Positions 35,494-44,098 of a stretch of DNA of 64,000 bases are shown one piece after another. The translations under genes were made by a program, and so were the position numbers. The stretch is from assembly GCA_003225055.1 (NCBI GenBank), contig QIAU01000178.1:1-64000 (forward strand), given 5' to 3'. The number at the start of each line of letters is the position of its first letter. The stretch's first letter is position 1. The notes under the pieces were generated by a model. The model ran no database searches, was not told where the DNA came from, and saw nothing but the letters and a program-made list of their open reading frames with translations. This DNA comes from Acidobacteriota bacterium. GTDB taxonomy: Bacteria; Acidobacteriota; Terriglobia; Terriglobales; Acidobacteriaceae.

Positions 35494-38262
35494 TCAGCCC
35501 GTATTGTGTAGCCCGGCCGCGATACCGTTGATGGTCGCTGCTAACGCGTAGTTCAGTGCCTCGCTCTCCGTTCCGGCTCGCTTCCGGCGCAGGAGGTCCA
35601 CTTGGATGAGGCTCAGCGGGTCGACATAAGGATTGCGCAGTTTGATCGATCGTGAGAGCACAGGATTACTCTCCAGCAGGTCGGTCTGACCTGTGACGGC
35701 GAGAATGACGCGCCGAGTACGGCAAAACTCGTCGTCCAGCATGCTAAAAACGGACTCACGAACGCCAGGATCAGAGACCAACCCTGCGTATAAGCGCGCA
35801 ATGGTGAAGTCAGCCTTGGCCATGGCGAGCTCGACGTTGCGGATCATATCCGCGAATAAAGGAAAGTCGCGCATCATGTCGTGCAACAGTCGATCATTGT
35901 CGGGCTTGGCTGCGAACTGTTCGAGGGCATGCCCCACTCCGAACCAGGCAGGCACCGCGTGCCGGCTCTGCATCCAGCCAAAGACCCAAGGGATGGCGCG
36001 CAGGTCCTCGAGCTGGCGGCTCTGGCCGCGACGTGGCGGTCGTGACCCAATCTGTGCGTGCTGCAACTCGTTAACCGGCGTTGCCTGATCGAAGTAGATG
36101 AGTACGTCGGGGTTCTCCGCGATGTTACGACGATAGAAACCAAATGCCTCTTCCGACATCGCTTCCATCGCTTCGCTCCAGCGACTCTCGGCGCCGGGTT
36201 GCGGTCCGTCCGGACGAGTCAGAGCTTCCAGGGATGCGGCAATCATCAACTCAAGGTTCCACTCGGCCAGGGCGGGGTCCGAGTACTTCCAATTGAGGAC
36301 TTCCCCCTGCTCGGTAATGCGAATTTCGCCGTTAAAATCTCCTGCTGGCTGTGCCAAAATCGCCGAGTGCGTGGGGCCACCCCCCCGGCCCACAGTGCCG
36401 CCGCGGCCGTGGAACAGACGTAACTTCACATTGTATTTGCGCGCGACGCAGTGCAGTTCGCGATGAGCCTTGTGCAGTTCCCACGTGCTCGTCAGCATTC
36501 CCCCATCTTTGTTGGAATCGGAATAACCCAACATCACCTCCTGAGAGCGGCCCCAGGAGTCCAGCAGGTGCTGATACTCCGGGGCGCACCAGATCTTCTC
36601 CATCACCAGCGCCGCCCGGCGCAGGGCGCCGATGGACTCGAACAGGGGAACCGGCATCAGGCCCGGATCGGCGTCGCCTCCGGCAATTCCGACCCCTGAC
36701 AGCGCAGCTAACCTGATGACAGCGAAGACGTCGTCTTCTGAATCAGCGTTGCTGATGACGAATTGGCGAATTGCTTCGGGGGGATACACCTTCTTCAAAT
36801 GCGCAATCGTGCGGAACGTTTCTAGCAGCTGGTCAGTTTGTGCTGAAAGTTTGGGTGGCAGTTCCGCCGCCGATCCGCCATGGGACAAAGCCGCATTCAT
36901 TTCCTGTAAAGCCTGCGCCTGCACGCGGGCATGCTGACGGCTGTCGAGGGAATGAAGGTGGAACCCGAAGGTGCGGATTTTTCGCAGCAGCGGATCGACG
37001 AGCAGCGACGCCAATCGCCGCCCCCGATTGGCGCACAGGCTGTCTCGCACCAGCATAAGGTCGGATTCCAGTTCGGCTGCAGAACAGTAGGCATGGGGTT
37101 GTGCGGCCGCCTGTCGTGTGTAGCGCAGCCGCGTCTGGACACAGTCGAGGAACAGGCGGTAGATTTCGCAGGGGGAAATTCGATGCGTATGTTCTGAGCC
37201 AAGGCGTTTCTCGTATTCTTGGGCGCGGCTGCGGAGCGCATCGGAGACGGCAGCCTGCCGCACCGACGAGCTCAGGTTCTCGATCACGCGGTCGACTTCG
37301 GCCAGGTAGTGATCAATGATCACATTCCGCGCCATCTGCAATGCTTCGCTGGTCGAGGCATCGGTTACATGAGGATTGCCATCGCGGTCACCGCCGATCC
37401 ATGATCCGAATTTCAGAACGCAAGGCACCTCGACGTCGTCGAGAAAAACTCCGTAAACCTGCGCAACCGATTCGGCGATCTCCTCGTATAACTTCGGGAG
37501 CGTCTCGAACAAGACCATGGGGTAATAGTCCAGACCCATGCGAATCTCGTCCGTTACCGTGGGCATGCTCAGACGTACTTCATCGGACTGCCATAACGCC
37601 GTGATCTCCCCCAGGATTCGGGACTCAATCTCTGCCGCCTCGCTGCCTGCGATGGGAAAGCGGTCGAGATCCTGGAGATACTGAGCAATGCGGCGCCGCT
37701 TCATCAATACTGTGCGGCGGGCGACCTCGGTCGGGTGGGCCGTGAATACGGGTGTGACGGAGACCTGGGAAAGTGCCACTAGCGTCTGTTCAGCGCTGAG
37801 CCCGGCGGACTTCATCCGCCCCAGGGTGCCCCGCAATGAGCCTGGCAAAGGCGGTTGGTTCGGGCGCAATCGCGCCGCGCGCCGTCGTCGCTTTCGATGG
37901 TTGGTCTCGGCGAGATTCGTCAGCTCGAAGTAAATGGCGAAAGCCTTGCTGACCTTGTGCGAATCCTCGACGGCGAGGCTGCTTATGATCTCCCGCGCCT
38001 GCAAAAGCGGCTCATCCTCGAAATTCGCCGGACTCGGATCTTGATGCCGGTGCTGAATGAGAAGCCGGCGCAAATGTTCGACCACATCGAGCAAGGCCTC
38101 GCCGCCTTGTTCAACGAGAACCTTGCCGAGCAGCACGCCCAGCGACCGCACATCACGGCGCAACGGCACTTCTTTCGAGAGGCTGGTGGTCTCAGCCGTC
38201 GACTCAGCGAGGCGGGCCTGTTGGTCCTCTCCACTCCACAGCGGCATCTCCGGCATGGTCAT
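35494..38262 (-). CDS. ppc: Phosphoenolpyruvate carboxylase
   Basis: Anaplerotic cytosolic enzyme, PEP + bicarbonate to oxaloacetate + phosphate; 922 residues, full family length. The catalytic motif VFTAHPTE carries the active-site His, and GYSDSNKDGG and GRGGTVGRGGGP supply the PEP/bicarbonate-binding loops. The C-terminus ends GIAAGLHNTG, the conserved PEPC tail, so the protein is complete. ATG 38262 (MTMPEMP) is the most upstream plausible start. It is convergent with the E2 gene and probably an independent transcription unit. It replenishes the TCA cycle, which would suit growth on acids that enter as acyl-CoA, but no direct link to the neighbouring operon is visible. Confidence 0.96.
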   Translation of the reverse strand: MTMPEMPLWSGEDQQARLAESTAETTSLSKEVPLRRDVRSLGVLLGKVLVEQGGEALLDVVEHLRRLLIQHRHQDPSPANFEDEPLLQAREIISSLAVEDSHKVSKAFAIYFELTNLAETNHRKRRRRAARLRPNQPPLPGSLRGTLGRMKSAGLSAEQTLVALSQVSVTPVFTAHPTEVARRTVLMKRRRIAQYLQDLDRFPIAGSEAAEIESRILGEITALWQSDEVRLSMPTVTDEIRMGLDYYPMVLFETLPKLYEEIAESVAQVYGVFLDDVEVPCVLKFGSWIGGDRDGNPHVTDASTSEALQMARNVIIDHYLAEVDRVIENLSSSVRQAAVSDALRSRAQEYEKRLGSEHTHRISPCEIYRLFLDCVQTRLRYTRQAAAQPHAYCSAAELESDLMLVRDSLCANRGRRLASLLVDPLLRKIRTFGFHLHSLDSRQHARVQAQALQEMNAALSHGGSAAELPPKLSAQTDQLLETFRTIAHLKKVYPPEAIRQFVISNADSEDDVFAVIRLAALSGVGIAGGDADPGLMPVPLFESIGALRRAALVMEKIWCAPEYQHLLDSWGRSQEVMLGYSDSNKDGGMLTSTWELHKAHRELHCVARKYNVKLRLFHGRGGTVGRGGGPTHSAILAQPAGDFNGEIRITEQGEVLNWKYSDPALAEWNLELMIAASLEALTRPDGPQPGAESRWSEAMEAMSEEAFGFYRRNIAENPDVLIYFDQATPVNELQHAQIGSRPPRRGQSRQLEDLRAIPWVFGWMQSRHAVPAWFGVGHALEQFAAKPDNDRLLHDMMRDFPLFADMIRNVELAMAKADFTIARLYAGLVSDPGVRESVFSMLDDEFCRTRRVILAVTGQTDLLESNPVLSRSIKLRNPYVDPLSLIQVDLLRRKRAGTESEALNYALAATINGIAAGLHNTG

Positions 38263-38499
38263 CCATGATAAATGCAGTCTGGGGAGTGGGGCGGGCCGGC
38301 GGCCAGGGAGCAGAGAGCAGGAGCAAACCGTGATTGGGTTAGAGTGCGTAACTGGCTGCGGGATCTATAAAGGAACGTTGGCCCTTGGAATCCCGAGGGT
38401 GCAGTTTGACGTCTATGTTTTTGTTGAATGGGAATCGGGATGTCCGAGAGATACAAGCAGGCTCAAACGCCGTTGCTTCCGAGGCCCGAGCACCGGCCA

Positions 38500-39876
38500 T
38501 CATTCGGACCCTGGCACGTGGCTAGTGGCTGCCGGTGGATCGCTGCCGATATTAAATATTTGAAATTCGCGGATATGTGCCTCTCTCGACGAGGAGAGGA
38601 TGTTCAGGCGAACGCGCGAAGCGGTCACCGGAGGGAAACGATCTATGCGTTTGTGGCCGATTGCATTGCCTTCGACGAGGGAGTTCCAGCCTTGGTTGGT
38701 CCATGCCTCAATGCGAAAATGCTCCACGTGCTGTCCATCATTCAGCCATTCCATCACTAACGTATGGTCAAACCGCACTGGCTTCGCAAACTCGGTCTCA
38801 AGCACCGCATGATGAGAGCCGGCGGGTGCCGACCAGAAGGTAGCAGGATCGCCATCGAGCGCGGCCGAGGTGTTGTCTGCTTTGAGATGTTCTTTCGCTA
38901 CCAGATTCTCCGTGTAGCGTTTGCGGAGAGCTACGCCGAATTCTTCGAGTCGCTTGACGTCGGCATCCGGCAAGAGACCGCGGCGGTCTGGCGCGAGGCC
39001 AAGCATCAACTGGCCGCCTCTCCCCACAGTTTGTTCATACGTAGAAATCAGCTCCCCCACTGACTTGAGAGTTGCCTCTTCATTCGGATGCCAAAACCAG
39101 AGGTTCTTGTGCAATGGCGTGTCAGCCTCCACCGGACGCCAGCGCAGATAACCATGCCGGTCCAGGACGTTCCAGTTCTCATAGGGGATCGTTCCATCCT
39201 CATTTCCTGCCCAGCGGATGTCCCCATATTCAAATAACGCAGCGTCGGCGAATACCAGCGTGTTGGGCTGAAAAATGCGGAGGTTTTCGATGATGCGCGG
39301 AAAGTTGTAGACATGGCCTTCGCTGCCAGCCCCATCCAGCCAGAACTCCACCAGCTCGCCGTAATGCGTGCCCAATTCCTGCAACTGCGCAATGTAATAC
39401 TGGTCGTATTGGCTGGAATTCTTGTAGCGGGGTTCGTGGCGATCCCAGGGAGAAAGATAAAGACCGAATTTCAGCCCCAAGGTTTGCGCCGCGTCTGAAA
39501 CTTGGCGCACCAGATCGCCCTGTCCATTCTCCCAAGGGCTGCTCTTTACGCTGTATTCGGTTTCGTTTGTCGGCCAGAGACAGAAACCGTCGTGGTGCTT
39601 CGCGACCAGAACCACGTACTTCGCACCCGACGCTTTGATCGCGCGCATCCACTGGTTCACATCAAGTTGGCTGGGAGCAAAAACCTTAGGGTCCGCTGTC
39701 CCGTCGCCCCATTCGCGGTCCAGGAATGTATTGGTGCCGAAATGGATAAGCACTCCAAACTCCAGGTCCTGCCACGCCAGTTGTTGTGGCGAAGGCTTAA
39801 TGTCGGTGAAGTTTTGCGCATGAGCAGGGCCAAGCGAGACACAAGCAAGGACAAGCGCAACTATGAGCATTCGCAT
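38500..39876 (-). CDS. Secreted alpha-L-fucosidase (GH29) with C-terminal discoidin-like domain
   Basis: Glycosidase of 458 residues with a signal peptide (cleavage near AHAQ, residue 20). GH29 features: FGVLIHFGTNTF, AKHHDGFCLWP, LYLSPWDRHEP and the nucleophile Asp181 in VEFWLDGAG. The last ~120 residues (TFWSAPAGSHHAVLETEF ... IREFQIFNIG) look like an F5/8-type carbohydrate-binding domain. It removes L-fucose from fucosylated glycans, acting in the periplasm or outside. The gene lies just downstream of an SDR and a zinc dehydrogenase on the same strand (21 bases from the SDR), which may oxidise the released sugar. Confidence 0.92.
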   Translation of the reverse strand: MRMLIVALVLACVSLGPAHAQNFTDIKPSPQQLAWQDLEFGVLIHFGTNTFLDREWGDGTADPKVFAPSQLDVNQWMRAIKASGAKYVVLVAKHHDGFCLWPTNETEYSVKSSPWENGQGDLVRQVSDAAQTLGLKFGLYLSPWDRHEPRYKNSSQYDQYYIAQLQELGTHYGELVEFWLDGAGSEGHVYNFPRIIENLRIFQPNTLVFADAALFEYGDIRWAGNEDGTIPYENWNVLDRHGYLRWRPVEADTPLHKNLWFWHPNEEATLKSVGELISTYEQTVGRGGQLMLGLAPDRRGLLPDADVKRLEEFGVALRKRYTENLVAKEHLKADNTSAALDGDPATFWSAPAGSHHAVLETEFAKPVRFDHTLVMEWLNDGQHVEHFRIEAWTNQGWNSLVEGNAIGHKRIDRFPPVTASRVRLNILSSSREAHIREFQIFNIGSDPPAATSHVPGSE

Positions 39877-39897
39877 GGAATCTATTATTTGTTCTGC

Positions 39898-40722
39898 CTA
39901 TTCCTTCGGCTCTTCGAGGTCGTTGGCGCCAGCCCGGGCAGGTTGCACGAGGGCACGGGTTGCGCCGGTGGAGATTCCACCATCCACCAGCAAGGTCTGC
40001 CCGGTCACATACCGGCTGGACTCGGCGGCCAGGAATACGACCGCCGCATTGAGATCCTGAGGCTGGCCCGGCCGTTTCAGGGGGATGCGATCACAGAGAT
40101 AGTCGACCCACTCTTTGTTCTCGTACAAGGCCCTATTCTGTTCCGTACGAAACCACCCCGGAGCCAGGCAGTTGACTGTAATTCCATACTGGCCCCAATC
40201 GTCGGCCAGGCTCATCGTGAGTTGGCGGATGCCGCCGCGGCTGGCGCCGTAGGGCGCCAGACCTGCGTACCCTGCAACACTGGTGACAGAGCCGATGTTG
40301 ATTATGCGCCCGTAGCGCCGCGCGATCATGCCGCGAGCCACAGCTTGGGAGACGAAAAAAGAGCCCCGCAGGTTAGTGTCAAGGATCAGGTTCCAATCAT
40401 CCCAGGTAACTTCCAGCGCAGGTTTCCGGACATTGCATCCGGCGTTGTTCACGAGGATATCGAGATGGCCAAACGCCGCTTGCGCGGCGGACACCATGCT
40501 CTGGATACTCTGGAGGCTGCGGACGTCGAGTTCGAGTGACACGGCGCGGTGACCCAGCGAGGTCATTTCCGCTTCGAACGCCGTCAGACGAGTTCGGTCT
40601 CGGCTGGTGAGAACCAGGTCAGCCCCCGCCTTGGCCAGGGCACGAGCCAGATATTGCCCAAGACCGCGGCTGGTGCCGGTTACCACCGCGACCTGCCCGC
40701 TCAGATCGAAGAGTCCGCTCAC
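39898..40722 (-). CDS. SDR-family oxidoreductase (gluconate 5-dehydrogenase-like)
   Basis: Cytoplasmic short-chain dehydrogenase, 274 residues. The cofactor motif TGTSRGLG is at residues 15-22, NNAG at ~92-95, Ser145 in INIGSVTS and the catalytic Tyr158 in APYGASRGG. The fourth residue after the Tyr, the almost invariant catalytic Lys (YxxxK), is Arg162 here; the DNA codon is CGC. This may alter activity. Best family resemblance is to gluconate 5-dehydrogenase/sugar-acid SDRs. It overlaps the zinc dehydrogenase by 4 bases and precedes GH29, so a role in sugar or sugar-acid oxidation is inferred. Confidence 0.88.
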   Translation of the reverse strand: MSGLFDLSGQVAVVTGTSRGLGQYLARALAKAGADLVLTSRDRTRLTAFEAEMTSLGHRAVSLELDVRSLQSIQSMVSAAQAAFGHLDILVNNAGCNVRKPALEVTWDDWNLILDTNLRGSFFVSQAVARGMIARRYGRIINIGSVTSVAGYAGLAPYGASRGGIRQLTMSLADDWGQYGITVNCLAPGWFRTEQNRALYENKEWVDYLCDRIPLKRPGQPQDLNAAVVFLAAESSRYVTGQTLLVDGGISTGATRALVQPARAGANDLEEPKE

Positions 40723-41759
40723 GAGACCATCCCAGGCGTAAGCACAACCTTCATCAAATTGGGCTCTCGCGCATACAGTCGCTCAAACCATTTTGGTCCT
40801 TCATCCAGAGGAGCGATAGCCGTGATCAGCGGCTTTACCCGAATCGATCCACTTGCCAGAAGTTCAATCGCGCGCGGGTACTCGCCGGAGGAGGCGCAGG
40901 AGCCCTGCAGCCTGATTTGTCTGGTCACGACCTTTTGCAAAGGAAGCTTCACTTCGGGCGAGATGTTGCCCACCAGGACAACATTGCCACCTTTGCGAAC
41001 ACTGTTGATCGCGAGATGAACCGTTTCATCTTTGCCGACCGCTTCTACCGCAACCTCCACACCCTCTCGCGAGAAACGCAAGATGCGCGAAAGGACGTCG
41101 GGATCGCTTGCGCGCAAGAGTGCAGCCGCCCCCATGTTCTCCGCCAACTGGAGGCGGGACTCATCGATGTCCACCACAATTACGCGGGAACAACCTGCGA
41201 CCCGCAGGGCCTGCAGAGCAAGAAGACCGATCATCCCAGCTCCCACAACCAAAGCCGTGTTATTCGCGTCCAGCGTAGTTAGGGAAATGGCATGTAGCGC
41301 GACAGCCACGGCCTCCAGCATCGCTGCTTCAGCAAAGGACAAGTTGTCAGGCAGACGGTAAACGATGCGGGAGGGGATGACCACAGATTCAGCAAAGGCT
41401 CCAGCCCGGCGGTAATCGGAGCAGGAAACCCCCAGAACCTGACGACGATCGCAAAGATTGACCTGTCCACGAACGCAGAAACCGCAGGTTCCGCAGTAGA
41501 CGGTGGAGTCAAAGGTAACCCGGTCGCCTTTGGCAATTCCCGTCACACCCTTGCCTATCGCGGAAACGATTCCTGCGGCTTCGTGCCCCATGATGATCGG
41601 CGGAATGCGACGTCCGGACGAACCATCGTATCCGTGAACGTCGCTGCCACAGATTCCGCAAGCGGCGACCTGAACCAGAACCTCGTCCGGACCCGGACTG
41701 GGTGTGGGAACCTCGGTGATTTCGAGCTGTCGGTAATTGGAAAGCAACAGAGCTTTCAT
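40719..41759 (-). CDS. Zinc-dependent alcohol/polyol dehydrogenase
   Basis: Medium-chain dehydrogenase of 346 residues. The catalytic zinc region GICGSDVHGYDG and GHEAAGIV are present, as is the structural zinc loop with Cys residues in YCGTCGFCVRGQVNLC. The NAD-binding motif VVGAGMIGLLALQAL is complete. The group includes threonine, sorbitol, L-idonate and galactitol-phosphate dehydrogenases; substrate is not clear. ATG 41759 is the first gene of a minus-strand unit with SDR and GH29. Successive oxidation of a sugar by this enzyme and the SDR is a reasonable inference. Confidence 0.9.
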   Translation of the reverse strand: MKALLLSNYRQLEITEVPTPSPGPDEVLVQVAACGICGSDVHGYDGSSGRRIPPIIMGHEAAGIVSAIGKGVTGIAKGDRVTFDSTVYCGTCGFCVRGQVNLCDRRQVLGVSCSDYRRAGAFAESVVIPSRIVYRLPDNLSFAEAAMLEAVAVALHAISLTTLDANNTALVVGAGMIGLLALQALRVAGCSRVIVVDIDESRLQLAENMGAAALLRASDPDVLSRILRFSREGVEVAVEAVGKDETVHLAINSVRKGGNVVLVGNISPEVKLPLQKVVTRQIRLQGSCASSGEYPRAIELLASGSIRVKPLITAIAPLDEGPKWFERLYAREPNLMKVVLTPGMVS

Positions 41760-42079
41760 GAATACGCCTCTCCGATCAGGAAACTCGATCCGGTACCACG
41801 GCTAATTGCCGACAGATCTCGGTCACCATCTCTTTCCGGTGTACCAACCCAGAAGCGATCACTAGCAATAGAGTCGCCTTGCGCGACAGGGCCGACTCTC
41901 ATTACTATATCCAACTACGTAGGCTAACGGGTCCCGTTTCAATCGGCTACGAATCTGTATACACCAGACCGGGAAGCCTGTTTGAGGCCGGCGGATGTCA
42001 ATCAACTCCGGATTTGATCGCCGGGCCTCAATGTCTCCACCCAGATTTGACCAGGCATTCGAGTTTAGGAGAAAGTTCG
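41760..42079. other. Divergent promoter region, no gene
   Basis: 320 bases between the zinc dehydrogenase (minus) and the GH97 gene (plus). No coding frame stands out and no strong palindrome was found. It must hold both promoters, but I cannot place them with confidence. Confidence 0.5.
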
Positions 42080-44041
42080 ATGGAATTTCTCTGCAAGAAA
42101 GCAGCTCTTGTCCTCATTCCCCTGATTTGCCTAGCTGTGCACGCGGCGGCCCAGGCCGGCTCCAGCCTGTTCTCGCCGAACAAGCAGATCGAGGTGCGGA
42201 TCCGAACCGGCGATCGCCTGCAGTATGACGTCCTGCTAAAGGGAACGCCGCTACTACAGAACTCCACCTTATCGATTGACATCGATCACAACACCCTTGG
42301 TCTCGAACCGAAGGTCAAAGCCGCCAAGCAACGCAGTTATGAAGGGATCGTGGAGCCTCCCGTCCGCCAGAAATTCGCCAAAATTCCGGAAAACTACAAC
42401 GAACTGCGTCTGGAGATGCGGGGGAACTATGCCGTTGTGTTCAGGGCCTATAACGAAGGGGTTGCTTATCGCCTGGAAACCACGCTCTCTCAAAATGAAG
42501 TAAAAGTCTATAACGAGGAGGCCAACTTTAATTTTCCTGGAGATTACGTGACCTATTATCCCCAGGAAGATAGCTTTTTCTCGCATAACGAAAGAAGATA
42601 TTTGCCGATCAAGCTGTCCGAGATCTCTCCATCGTCGATCGCCAGCCTGCCTGCTATTGTTGAAGCTGCTAACGGCGTGAAAGTCGCACTTGCTGAATCG
42701 GACCTCGACGATTATCCGGGCCTCTGGCTACGTGGTACCGGCAGCAATGGGTTGGTGGCAACTTTTCCTCCATATCCCCTCAAAGAAAAGCTGGAAAGCG
42801 ACCGCGATCTCAAAGTAGTCGAGGCTGCCGACTACATTGCTATCACTGGCGGCACGCGCAGCTATCCCTGGCGAGTCCTGGGGATTGCCCAGAAAGACGG
42901 TGATCTGATCACCAGTGAACTGGTTTGGTTGCTGGCCAAGCCCTCCGAGGTCGAAGACACATCCTGGATCCGGCCCGGTAAGGTCGCGTGGGATTGGTGG
43001 AACGACACCAACATCTACGGTGTGGACTTCAAATCCGGAATCAACACCCGGACCTACAAGTACTACATAGATTTCGCCGCGAAGTACGGCATCGAGTACA
43101 TCATTCTGGACGAGGGCTGGTACAAGCTCGGCAACGTGCTGGATGTGGTTCCGGAAATTAATATGGAAGAGCTTACCGCATATGCTCGGCAGAAAAATGT
43201 CGGCATAATCCTGTGGGTGATCTGGAAAACCTTCGATGACCAATTCCTGCCGGCGCTCGATCAATTTGAAAGATGGGGAATCAAGGGAATCAAGGTTGAT
43301 TTCATGCAGCGCAGCGACCAGCCGCTGATTGACTTCTATCACAAGGTCTGCCGCGAGGCGGCCAAGCGCAAAATGCTGGTGGATTTTCATGGCGATCAGA
43401 AGCCGGCAACCATGACGCGGACTTGGCCGAACCTGATCACGACCGAAGGAGTTCGCGGCATGGAGTGGAGCAAGTGGAGCGCCGAGGCTCAGCCGGATCA
43501 CAATCTCACTTTGCCGTTTACCCGAATGTTTCTGGGACCCATGGATTACACGCCCGGCGCCATGCTGAATGCGACCAAGAAGACCTTTGCGCCGATTTTC
43601 GGGCGTCCGATGGCTCTTGGGACACGCTGCCATCAGTTGGCGATGTATGTGGTCTTTGAAAGTCCGCTGCAGATGCTCGCTGATAATCCTTCCAACTACC
43701 TGCGCGAACCGGAGGCGATGGAGTTCCTGGGTCGGGTGCCTTCTGTTTGGGACGACACCAAAGTGCTCGACGCTAAGCTCGGCGAGTATGTCTTGCTGGC
43801 GAGGCGAAAGGACCTGGAGTGGTACGTTGGCGCCATGACAAATTGGAACGGCCGCGACTTGGAAGTAGATTTCTCTTTCCTGCCCGCGGGAACTTTCTGG
43901 CTGGAAGCTTACCAGGACGGCGTGAACGCCGATCGCTATGCGGGTGATTACAAAAAGACCAAAACCCAGATAAGCAATGGCTCTAAATTAAAGATCACAC
44001 TGGCGCCTGGAGGCGGATGGGCGGCAAGAATTCATCCCTAA
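42080..44041 (+). CDS. Secreted GH97-family alpha-glycosidase
   Basis: Protein of 653 residues from ATG 42080, with AGGAGA 8-9 bases upstream; a longer in-frame start at 41879 lacks such a signal. The signal peptide ends near residue 24 (HAAAQA). GH97 layout: N-terminal beta-sandwich (to ~290), TIM barrel (WIRPGKVAWDWWND ... YIILDEGWY), C-terminal sandwich. Asp407 in IKGIKVDFMQ and Glu456 in ITTEGVRG fit the nucleophile and acid/base of retaining members such as BtGH97b, not the inverting SusB type, which lacks that Asp. It would act on alpha-linked glucose or galactose in the periplasm. It converges with the GH3 gene. Confidence 0.9.
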   Translation: MEFLCKKAALVLIPLICLAVHAAAQAGSSLFSPNKQIEVRIRTGDRLQYDVLLKGTPLLQNSTLSIDIDHNTLGLEPKVKAAKQRSYEGIVEPPVRQKFAKIPENYNELRLEMRGNYAVVFRAYNEGVAYRLETTLSQNEVKVYNEEANFNFPGDYVTYYPQEDSFFSHNERRYLPIKLSEISPSSIASLPAIVEAANGVKVALAESDLDDYPGLWLRGTGSNGLVATFPPYPLKEKLESDRDLKVVEAADYIAITGGTRSYPWRVLGIAQKDGDLITSELVWLLAKPSEVEDTSWIRPGKVAWDWWNDTNIYGVDFKSGINTRTYKYYIDFAAKYGIEYIILDEGWYKLGNVLDVVPEINMEELTAYARQKNVGIILWVIWKTFDDQFLPALDQFERWGIKGIKVDFMQRSDQPLIDFYHKVCREAAKRKMLVDFHGDQKPATMTRTWPNLITTEGVRGMEWSKWSAEAQPDHNLTLPFTRMFLGPMDYTPGAMLNATKKTFAPIFGRPMALGTRCHQLAMYVVFESPLQMLADNPSNYLREPEAMEFLGRVPSVWDDTKVLDAKLGEYVLLARRKDLEWYVGAMTNWNGRDLEVDFSFLPAGTFWLEAYQDGVNADRYAGDYKKTKTQISNGSKLKITLAPGGGWAARIHP

Positions 44042-44098
44042 TCCGCCAACTTGCCTCACTTGCAGCCAATACCGGGTCTGCCCTTGGCGGGCTCTTGC

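Noticed and set aside
39502-40539. 345-codon open frame on the plus strand spanning GH29 and SDR
   Set aside because: Covers two real genes on the other strand and crosses their boundary; shadow frame.
44043-44090. CCGCCAA/TTGGCGG inverted repeat between GH97 and GH3
   Set aside because: Only 7 bp with a 34-base loop and no T-tract; too weak to call a bidirectional terminator.
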